Shown here piece by piece: positions 15,161 to 22,784 of a stretch of DNA of 47,585 bases. Source of the DNA: a virus. The position numbers and the translations under genes are program-made. The stretch covers positions 1 to 47,585 of the IMG/VR virus record IMGVR_UViG_3300036846_000035; one strand, 5' to 3'. How positions within the stretch are numbered: the first letter of the stretch is position 1; each line of letters opens with the position of its first letter. Below the pieces are notes generated by a model that was given only the letters and a program-made list of their open reading frames with translations, was not told the DNA's origin and ran no database searches.

Positions 15161-15686
15161 TAATAAATGTAACATAACATCTTCAGTGGCTGCTCTGATG
15201 GATGATAGAGCATGGGGAACTAAGGTTGATAATAACGTTTATAAGAGCATACTGGAGAACTATAGGGTGTATCTAGGCTGTCTGACAGATAACATAGATA
15301 TATGCTATCCTGATATTTGTGAACCTGCACCGCAGGTATTAGTATGTGGTATTACTATAAGCAGTATTAATGCTAGTCAGACACCACCTACAATAACATT
15401 TACAGCGCAGTTTAAAGACCCAAACTCCACTACCTTTTCTTTTGAGTGGACTTATAACACTTGTGTGTACAGCTTTATATCGGATAATGGCAATGGCACT
15501 ATAGTATTGAAAGTAAACCCAGGAGTAGATACATCAGTAAGTGGAGAAGTAGGTGTCACTATAACAGATGAGTTTGGGTGTTCTGCTACTAAGACTTGTT
15601 GCCTTATATCAGGAGTGATGCAATGTGACTGTGTACCATGTAGCTGTGTATGCAATTTAGTAGTAACTTTAAATACAGACTCCTAA
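15147..15686 (+). CDS. Ig/PKD-like Cys-rich appendage protein
   Basis: The 179-aa product starts at a GTG overlapping the previous gene by 14 bases; an in-frame ATG 17 codons in is an alternative. Residues about 68-150 look like one Ig- or PKD-like beta-sandwich (PTITFTAQFKDPNSTTFSFEW, then GVTITDEFGCSAT). It ends in a dense Cys tail, C-D-C-V-P-C-S-C-V-C near residues 163-172. PKD-like domains in phage tails usually help adhere to surfaces. The stop shares a base with the next ATG (TAATG at 15684-15688). Confidence 0.55.
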   Translation: MGAASNKCNITSSVAALMDDRAWGTKVDNNVYKSILENYRVYLGCLTDNIDICYPDICEPAPQVLVCGITISSINASQTPPTITFTAQFKDPNSTTFSFEWTYNTCVYSFISDNGNGTIVLKVNPGVDTSVSGEVGVTITDEFGCSATKTCCLISGVMQCDCVPCSCVCNLVVTLNTDS

Positions 15687-16357
15687 TGGCTAAGTTTAAT
15701 CTAACATGGAATAGCTCATCTTTACAAGGTAACACTAATGTTACCAGTCAGGAAGCCTCTTGGCAGAAGAAGATAGGGGGTACTTGGAGTGCTAGTGGAT
15801 TTAACCCTGCAAACCCACTGCTAACAAGTGCCAGTGCAACACAGTCTCCTGATCTTATACCAGATAATGTAATATACCAGTTTAGGATAAGGACTATGTG
15901 TACTCTAAATGGTCCAGTAAATAATGTAGGAGGACCATCAGAGCTAATACACTTTGCTTGTCCTACTGCACCTTCACTTTCTAATACAGGATTAACAGCT
16001 ACCATAGCTGTTGATTTAACTGGTACTGATATAAATAAGGTAGCCTTTACATTAAGAAAGGCTCCAGTAGCACCTGCTTTACCTTCTCCAACGGATCCTA
16101 TAGTGATGGCTCGTACTATAGTTAATAAGGGTAGTGGTACTGTTGTTAGTATAACAGCATCCACAGGAGTAGCCTATAGTACTGCCTACTATTGGGAGGT
16201 AGATATGTGTGCTACTCTGTTCAATGGTGGAATTAACACAGATGTATGGAGTGCAGCTAATACAGGGAACATAGGTTCTACCTGTAAGTTTATGTTTACA
16301 GCAGTAGATCCACCTACATGTGCAATGGTAACAGGATTAACAATAACTATAGCGTAG
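15686..16357 (+). CDS. FN3-like appendage protein
   Basis: I start at the ATG at 15686, which overlaps the previous stop as TAATG, rather than the in-frame ATG at 15650 that would add 12 residues (MAKFNLTWNSSSLQ is the resulting N-terminus, 223 aa). Two beta-sandwich repeats can be seen: the first at about 2-90 with VIYQFRIRTMCTLNGP, the second at about 95-205 with AYYWEVDMCATLF. The pattern (Y-x-F/W-E/R-V/I followed by a Cys) is typical of fibronectin-type III-like folds. Probably part of the tail or head decoration, with adhesion inferred from family. Confidence 0.55.
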   Translation: MAKFNLTWNSSSLQGNTNVTSQEASWQKKIGGTWSASGFNPANPLLTSASATQSPDLIPDNVIYQFRIRTMCTLNGPVNNVGGPSELIHFACPTAPSLSNTGLTATIAVDLTGTDINKVAFTLRKAPVAPALPSPTDPIVMARTIVNKGSGTVVSITASTGVAYSTAYYWEVDMCATLFNGGINTDVWSAANTGNIGSTCKFMFTAVDPPTCAMVTGLTITIA

Positions 16358-16358
16358 T

Positions 16359-17864
16359 ATGTTAACAATAACAATGAAAAATATAGTTCCACCTACACCT
16401 GGACCAGGTGGTTGGAAGGTGGAATATAGAAGGAAGGGTACTGATGATGACTATGTAGTGGCAACAGGCTCTCCTTTTCATTCACAGCCATTCAGTTTTC
16501 AGATACCTGAAGGAACTACAGCTACAGTATATGAAGGGAAGATAACTAATATGTGTAGTACTAACTCAAGTGTAGTAACTACATGGACTAGTCCTTGTGA
16601 TTGCAGTGGTAGCACAGGAGCTATATCAGATGATGGACTTAGGTGTGCTATAGTAGATGAACATGATGCTACTGTACAGACTACTACATGCTTTGCACCT
16701 GCTCCTAATAATGTATATGGACAGTATGGAGCTAGGATATATACAGCAGGATGGACCCTTGATGATGTATTTGTTGCCTTTGGAGCCGGTGGTCAGGTTC
16801 ATACCTTTGCAGAGATGGTTACTCCCTTACAGTGGAAGAATACTACTGGGAGTACTGCTTATGGAGCTATGAATAGATGTTGTTTATGGGGAGATAGTGA
16901 TTGTAATGGACAACCGGACTCATTAGCTCTTGGAAATAATGTTACTTTAGCTGTTGAATATACTAATACTGATGAGACTGTCACTACTATGTATCTAGGA
17001 GTAGGCTCTGATAATGACTTTATTATTAAGGTAGGAGGCTCTACTTGGATAGATACTACTGAAAGTTCTCTAAGTAGTGACAACAGCTACGCTGCACTTC
17101 TCTTTAAGATATGGCATATATTTCCTGTACCTGTAAGACTAGGTACTAATTGTTTTAATATAACTACTTATGCAGGTGCTGTTATACCACAGGCATTAGG
17201 AGTGATGTTATACAATAATACACCTACTGAAATACAGAATGCTACAGCAGATAGTCAGTTAGACATAAAATTTAATAGTGCTGATCTAATAGGTACAACG
17301 AAGAGATGGGCTATAGCCTCTTGTGGGGAGGGATATTGCCTAGATTATATCCCCGCTGATGGAGGAACTCCTGACCAATATAAGTGCAGGCAAGTTACAT
17401 ATTACGACTGTAACTCTAAGCCTGCACCTATGGCGGTTAACTTTATTACATCTGGTAATACTTTACCATGTGCAAGTAATAGTACTGGGTATAATGAGTT
17501 TGATATGATAATAACAGGAGCACCCCCAGGTACTATAATGGTAATGGCACATCTTACTATGGGAGGATACTTTAACTGGGGAGCAGGCAATGGTAATAAT
17601 GCTACATATGCAGCAGATCTTAATGGCTATCCAGGGGCACATATAGGTGGTAGTATAGCACATGGTACAAATAGTCCAAGTATACCACCAGGACCTAGCG
17701 TAGAGATAGATATAACTACCGGCAATAAGATACATCTTATAATTAGCTCTCATGTAGATAATGCAGGTACTGGGTTTAATGGAGGACTAGTAGTAGAGAG
17801 TGTAAATGGAAACACATCAGTAAATTCAATATACAACTTCTGTGTAGGTTGGGGTACATCATAA
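16359..17864 (+). CDS. Large appendage protein with N-terminal FN3-like domain
   Basis: The 501-aa protein opens with a short FN3-like domain (PPTPGPGGWKVEYRRKG near residues 11-27) ending at a C-D-C motif (80-82). The rest is beta-rich, with scattered Cys and a D-S-D-C-N-G-Q-P-D-S stretch near 184-193 that resembles a calcium-binding loop. The last third is Gly- and Asn-rich (YFNWGAGNGNNATYAADLNG). An ATG 15 bases further in is an alternative start. It follows the previous gene by one base. Probably a receptor-binding or adhesin-like virion protein. Confidence 0.55.
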   Translation: MLTITMKNIVPPTPGPGGWKVEYRRKGTDDDYVVATGSPFHSQPFSFQIPEGTTATVYEGKITNMCSTNSSVVTTWTSPCDCSGSTGAISDDGLRCAIVDEHDATVQTTTCFAPAPNNVYGQYGARIYTAGWTLDDVFVAFGAGGQVHTFAEMVTPLQWKNTTGSTAYGAMNRCCLWGDSDCNGQPDSLALGNNVTLAVEYTNTDETVTTMYLGVGSDNDFIIKVGGSTWIDTTESSLSSDNSYAALLFKIWHIFPVPVRLGTNCFNITTYAGAVIPQALGVMLYNNTPTEIQNATADSQLDIKFNSADLIGTTKRWAIASCGEGYCLDYIPADGGTPDQYKCRQVTYYDCNSKPAPMAVNFITSGNTLPCASNSTGYNEFDMIITGAPPGTIMVMAHLTMGGYFNWGAGNGNNATYAADLNGYPGAHIGGSIAHGTNSPSIPPGPSVEIDITTGNKIHLIISSHVDNAGTGFNGGLVVESVNGNTSVNSIYNFCVGWGTS

Positions 17865-17875
17865 AATAGTCAACT

Positions 17876-19720
17876 ATGCCGTCACCATCAGTAGATACAA
17901 TGTGGCAGGAAGTAAGAGAACTCAAATCAAGAGTATGTGAATTAGAGGGAAATATAGTATGCAATCCACCATTCGAGGCTATGGTAGACTCTGATTCTAT
18001 CTATCCTGTGGATGCTTCCGATGGAAAGACTATATTCTATGATGATAGACCTACCTATGATACCAGTTGCAGTAAGCATATCTATGATTTCAACTACATA
18101 TCCGATGCCCAGCTACAGGATAATAGCCTAACTTGGATAATAGGAGATAGTAAAGGCGTATTATACCAATCTACTCTACTTCAGATGAGAACTCTTATAG
18201 CTGAAGGAGAGTCTGGTGCCTATGTACTACCTGTAGCTACAGCTAGTGTGCTTGGTGGTATTAAAGTAGGTAATAATCTAGCTATTGATGCTCAAACAGG
18301 AGTACTAAGTGCCTTAGCTGCTCCATATAGCTTACCTACAGCCTCAAGTACAGTACTTGGAGGTGTGAAAGTAGGCTCAGGATTAGCAATCAATAGTGGA
18401 ATACTATCTGCTACCTTTAGTTATACACTACCACCGGCTACAACATCTATTCTTGGGGGTATAAAAGTAGGTGCAGGTCTATCTATTGATATAAATGGTG
18501 TCTTAAGCACTGGTGGATATACCTTACCTATAGCTTCATCTACAGTTCTAGGTGGAATTAAGGTAGGAGCAGCCTTTTCTATTAATGCTAGTGGACTATT
18601 CAATCTTAGCCCTGCTACAGCCTCTCTATTAGGTGGTGTGAAGGTAGGTTCAGGATTATCAGTTGATGTAAATGGTCTATTAGCAGCTACTTATACCCTG
18701 CCTATAGCCACTGCTTCTATTCTAGGAGGTGTAAAGCAAGGTTCAGGGGTGTCTATTGATGCTAGTGGAGTACTTACTAGTCCTATTTACGTACTACCAC
18801 CTGCTACAGCTACTACTTTAGGTGGTATTATAGTAGGTGCAGGACTATCAGTAGATGGAGCAGGTAAAATAATAACTAATTTCCCACTTACTAAGGGGTC
18901 TGTACCATTCTCAGATGGTAATGGTAATTTAATACAGGATAATCCCAACCTATTTTGGGATGATACTAACAATTTCTTAGGTATAGGTACTAATGCACCT
19001 GGTAGACAGCTTACAGTAAACCAAAATGTAAGGATTCTTACTGGAGGCTTAGAGGTAACTAGTGATGGCTATCAGGGTACATTCATTAAACCTACTATAT
19101 CACCAGGGTATCAGAAGTATATATCTATAGATCAAGTACAATGTCTGATGTTTTTTGGTAATGGAAACAGTGATGGAGGAGGTGGTATATACAGAGGCTC
19201 TGATGGTGGTCCATCTACGGCTAATACTAATGGTATGAACTTTGGTGAACTACGTCTATTCTCTTATAGTGCATGGAATAGTAATGGTACAGGAAGCCCA
19301 GGTGGAGGTAATAGACAGTGTTGTATCACTTTTCAGACACAGGATGCAGATACTAGTGAACCTGCTAAGGGTGTTATGAAGATGATACTATTAGATACAG
19401 GACAGGTAGGTATAGGAACAATACCATTGAATACAGCAGGTTCAGGGGCTAAGTATAATGGAATAAGTAGGTCTGCTATACTACAAATAGATAGTCCTAA
19501 TGGAGCAGGTTATGATACTTCACCAAGAGGAGTACTACTTCCAAGATTATCTAAGGCTCAAAGAGATACTCTTACTAGTAATGCAGTAAATGGAGTACCA
19601 CCAATAGGACTAATGTTCTTTTGTACAGATGATCTTAGCTTAAACATATATACTGGTGTAGGTAGTCAGAATGGGGGAAGTAATGGATGGACAAAGGTTA
19701 ACTTATCAAACTCAAACTAA
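17876..19720 (+). CDS. Tail fibre with seven LGG repeats and docking motif
   Basis: The 614-aa protein has a coiled-coil N-terminus (residues 8-26), then a motif at 70-108 (ISDAQL ... LTWIIGDSKGVLY) shared with two other proteins here. Residues 117-335 contain seven copies of a roughly 30-residue repeat of the form LPxATxxxLGGxKVGxGLSxDxxG, found in phage trimeric fibre shafts. The C-terminal part has GVLLPRLSKAQRDTL followed by GLMFFCTDDLSLNIYTG, the common Bacteroidetes fibre end in which a trimer tip binds the receptor. It begins the fibre block. Confidence 0.75.
   Translation: MPSPSVDTMWQEVRELKSRVCELEGNIVCNPPFEAMVDSDSIYPVDASDGKTIFYDDRPTYDTSCSKHIYDFNYISDAQLQDNSLTWIIGDSKGVLYQSTLLQMRTLIAEGESGAYVLPVATASVLGGIKVGNNLAIDAQTGVLSALAAPYSLPTASSTVLGGVKVGSGLAINSGILSATFSYTLPPATTSILGGIKVGAGLSIDINGVLSTGGYTLPIASSTVLGGIKVGAAFSINASGLFNLSPATASLLGGVKVGSGLSVDVNGLLAATYTLPIATASILGGVKQGSGVSIDASGVLTSPIYVLPPATATTLGGIIVGAGLSVDGAGKIITNFPLTKGSVPFSDGNGNLIQDNPNLFWDDTNNFLGIGTNAPGRQLTVNQNVRILTGGLEVTSDGYQGTFIKPTISPGYQKYISIDQVQCLMFFGNGNSDGGGGIYRGSDGGPSTANTNGMNFGELRLFSYSAWNSNGTGSPGGGNRQCCITFQTQDADTSEPAKGVMKMILLDTGQVGIGTIPLNTAGSGAKYNGISRSAILQIDSPNGAGYDTSPRGVLLPRLSKAQRDTLTSNAVNGVPPIGLMFFCTDDLSLNIYTGVGSQNGGSNGWTKVNLSNSN
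18224..18880 (+). repeat. Seven tandem coding repeats in fibre gene
   Basis: Seven approximate repeats of about 85-100 bp encode the LGG-type fibre shaft units (residues 117-335 of the fibre at 17876). The most conserved DNA in each copy covers the codons for L-G-G-I/V-K-V-G. Related units recur at about 24737-25320, giving DNA homology for recombination between fibre genes. Confidence 0.75.
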
Positions 19721-20173
19721 ATGGCTAACGGAATAGTAATACCGAGTGCAATGAATTGTTGTATTCCCAATACAGGAACTAAGAGTCTGCCTCAATTTAG
19801 GAAGATAGATGATACTACACTTAACAATAATACCTTCCTATGGGTAGTAAGTGACGTGGATGGTAACTTGTATAGACCTACAATAGCACAGCTAAAGACT
19901 CTTACATCTGGTGCCGTAGTTGCTTCACAGAAACCTATTATAGGAGTAGCAGGAAGAGGGCAGTTAGGAGATCCAATAGTAGGTACTAGTACTTATAGTA
20001 ATACTAAGCTGGCAGGGCTTGGTAGCTTTATAGCTATAATAGATGGGTTAATATGGCAGAACTTTGGAAACTATGGTAATCAGTTTACCTTTAATACTAA
20101 TACAGGTACTATCACATTCTCCAACTTTACATGGCAGAGTGGAATGAGTATCTATGTAAATATGAACCAATGA
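19721..20173 (+). CDS. Short protein with fibre docking motif
   Basis: The 150-aa product carries, at residues 24-61, the same motif seen in the fibres at 17876 and 22784 (KIDDTTL, then LWVVSDVDGNLY). A Cys pair (MNCCIPN, residues 11-17) precedes it. The remaining 85 residues are beta-rich and Gly/Asn-rich, without the long repeats of the fibres. It starts directly after the preceding stop. It could be a short fibre, an adaptor, or a cap that fills the same docking site. Confidence 0.6.
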   Translation: MANGIVIPSAMNCCIPNTGTKSLPQFRKIDDTTLNNNTFLWVVSDVDGNLYRPTIAQLKTLTSGAVVASQKPIIGVAGRGQLGDPIVGTSTYSNTKLAGLGSFIAIIDGLIWQNFGNYGNQFTFNTNTGTITFSNFTWQSGMSIYVNMNQ

Positions 20174-20177
20174 TATT

Positions 20178-22784
20178 ATGAAGAAGCTTTTGTCATTTGT
20201 TTTTTTCATTGCAGCTATCAAGGTTAGTTCCCAAAATGTAGTGAACATAGCGGGAACTAACCCTTTTACTATGCTTAAATCTATGGGGGGTTTATCTATA
20301 GATAGTGGTCTATACTTAACTCCTATGGCATATCTTAACTCTACTCTATATGATAGAGAGGGTAAGATAACTTATTTCTCACCTACTAATAGCGTATGGT
20401 TCAATAATGGTATCAGTTATGCTGAGTTTATGTACATGCTTCCTAGCCAGAGGACTATTACTACTCTGCCAGGCATAGGACAGACAGTCAATACCTCTAA
20501 GGACTTTGTGAATCTATTCTTTGGTAGTGGAACAGGGTCGGCAGGGGGTGGTACATCTCTCACTACAGTTAATACCATGAGTACACTACGTAACACTACT
20601 TCTACCCTAGGCACTGAAGTCTATGTTCAAGGGTTTTATGTCCCTGGGGATGGAGGTGGTGGAGACTTTATGCTCACTAACACCTCTGTTACTGATACTG
20701 TGCCAGGTATGAGAGTAGTAGCAGGTGGAAGTGGGCTAATATGGGTAAGAGTATATGAAGGTAACAAGTTCAATTATAAGTGGTTTGGGGCAGTAGGAGA
20801 TAGTATTACCTACAATAAGTACCTTCAAACAGCTATGGATTACGTTTCTACAAGGTATCCAGGAGGTACACTCTTTGTTCCTAATGGTAAGTATAGAGAT
20901 ACTTCACATGCTTTACTAAGGTCTAATATCAACATAGAAGGAGAGAGTATGTATGGAGCAGTACTATTCAATGACCTTAAGATATATGCAGGAAGTAAGC
21001 TACAGTATCAGAACCCTATTAGAATGGGTAATCTAACTCCAGGAGATTGGGATACTACTACACAGAGATATTATAACTTTGATAGTGTTATTAATTATGG
21101 TAATAAGATAGTACTACATAATATGCCTGATAGTTTCTATGTAGGGAAGATATGTATAGTAATAGGTACTACATTCTTTACACAGCATAGTGGAGTAAAC
21201 AAGTTCAATTATTGTAGGGTTGTAGAGGTTACAAGAAGAGTACTGGACACTATATACTTAGGACATCCATTAGACTCCGTTCTAGTAGTAGGTAAAATAG
21301 GAGCAGTAGGAGACTATTTATCAGCTAATAAAGACCCATATCTATTCCAAAAGAGATTTGTAGTACGCTCTAATATTTCTAACATTACTCTTAAATCAGT
21401 CTATGGACAGGTAGCACAAGCCAATGCTAGATATGAATGTCATATGACTAATGTACATACCTATGGATGGGAGCTACCCTTTGGTAATGGTGTAGTATGG
21501 TGTAAGTATAGCAATATACATGCAGAGTTTGCTAAGAAGGTATTTGAAGCAGCTGTAGGCAGTCATGATGATATACTTACTAATATACATGCTAACTTCT
21601 TCATTATGGACTCTGTACTTGTTAGACCTGCACAGCCTATTATAAAGTTTGGAGAGTCTGTTTATGACATTAAGGTTAGTGGACTCACAGTAGATGCAGG
21701 TAACTTCAATGGTAAAGGTATCTGTTTCTATGCTGCTCAAAGGTGTGGTATAGATAACTTCCTTATAGTAGGTAGAAATATGAAGTCTACTCTAGCTCAA
21801 ATGTCTACTTCTGTAGCTACTCAAGATGATGATAGTACAGAATCAGGAGCACCGACTGTCGTAGACTACAATTACCTAACCAATGGTAGTATAATAGGAG
21901 GATATAATGGACAATTATTTCAATATATTAACTTCCAGAGATATGTAAATGGTGGAGAGTTAGCAGGTAATAGGATAACTAATGTTACATTTCAAGGACA
22001 AGTAACCCAACAAGCCCTCAACTTAGATGGTAGAGATGAGTATATGAACAACCTATGGTGTGAGAATGGTAAGATAAGCTATGGAGATTCTGCATACACT
22101 TCTTCTATTTCTAATAGCTACATAGGAGACTTTGATTTATCGTATAACTATCCTGCAAATATAAGGCTATCTAATATAACTAGTAGAGCTGGTGCTCTTA
22201 ATAGAGGGCAGATATATAGCTTTGTTAGTAGACCTTCTTTAGGTGGAGTACCAGGATTAGGACAAACACCTATGTCTTTATGGGCTGATACTACTGGTGG
22301 AGTAGAGCATCTATATTACAAGCAGAGTAGTAATCTAACTACTGATATTCTTAGATTAGGGGGTGGTGGAGGGGGAAGTGGTGCACCAACTACAATAGAG
22401 AGGACTTATCCACAGACCTCTCTTACTAACTGGGTAGGAACAGCACCTAGTGGTACATATCTTGGGGTCTACAGGATAGATACACTTAATAGTAATACTG
22501 TTACTGTAGTGTTTACTATTAGGTTTTCATCGTCTGGTACATCAGTGACAGGAGTAGATATGGCATTACCATCTGATGTACCTATACCATTTGAGCCATC
22601 TCCAGCTAATGTCACAGGAGATGTAATGTATATAGGTAATGCAAACATGAGTAGTACTGGTAGCTTATCTGTATCTGGTAAGATAGGCTTACTCAAGACA
22701 GGTACAGGTACTTATAAGTTTCAGATAGTAGCAGCAGGTAGTGTAGCAAGAATTATACAGGCAACAATAACATACAATTACTAA
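20178..22784 (+). CDS. Tailspike-like beta-helix protein with Sec signal peptide
   Basis: The 868-aa protein has an N-terminal leader MKKLLSFVFFIAAIKVSSQ with a basic start, hydrophobic core and an SSQ-N cleavage-like end, as in Bacteroidetes exported proteins. Residues about 130-215 match the usual tailspike entry (TEVYVQGFYVPGDGGGG, then YKWFGAVGDSITYN), leading to a right-handed beta-helix to about 720. A Gly linker (LGGGGGGSG) then joins a C-terminal beta-sandwich. Such proteins degrade or bind surface polysaccharide. No catalytic residues can be assigned with confidence. TAATG couples it to the next gene. The leader is the odd feature. Confidence 0.7.
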   Translation: MKKLLSFVFFIAAIKVSSQNVVNIAGTNPFTMLKSMGGLSIDSGLYLTPMAYLNSTLYDREGKITYFSPTNSVWFNNGISYAEFMYMLPSQRTITTLPGIGQTVNTSKDFVNLFFGSGTGSAGGGTSLTTVNTMSTLRNTTSTLGTEVYVQGFYVPGDGGGGDFMLTNTSVTDTVPGMRVVAGGSGLIWVRVYEGNKFNYKWFGAVGDSITYNKYLQTAMDYVSTRYPGGTLFVPNGKYRDTSHALLRSNINIEGESMYGAVLFNDLKIYAGSKLQYQNPIRMGNLTPGDWDTTTQRYYNFDSVINYGNKIVLHNMPDSFYVGKICIVIGTTFFTQHSGVNKFNYCRVVEVTRRVLDTIYLGHPLDSVLVVGKIGAVGDYLSANKDPYLFQKRFVVRSNISNITLKSVYGQVAQANARYECHMTNVHTYGWELPFGNGVVWCKYSNIHAEFAKKVFEAAVGSHDDILTNIHANFFIMDSVLVRPAQPIIKFGESVYDIKVSGLTVDAGNFNGKGICFYAAQRCGIDNFLIVGRNMKSTLAQMSTSVATQDDDSTESGAPTVVDYNYLTNGSIIGGYNGQLFQYINFQRYVNGGELAGNRITNVTFQGQVTQQALNLDGRDEYMNNLWCENGKISYGDSAYTSSISNSYIGDFDLSYNYPANIRLSNITSRAGALNRGQIYSFVSRPSLGGVPGLGQTPMSLWADTTGGVEHLYYKQSSNLTTDILRLGGGGGGSGAPTTIERTYPQTSLTNWVGTAPSGTYLGVYRIDTLNSNTVTVVFTIRFSSSGTSVTGVDMALPSDVPIPFEPSPANVTGDVMYIGNANMSSTGSLSVSGKIGLLKTGTGTYKFQIVAAGSVARIIQATITYNY

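Noticed and set aside
18224-18880. CRISPR array or tandem satellite
   Set aside because: The repeats are imperfect, in frame and encode a known fibre shaft type; no uniform repeats with spacers.
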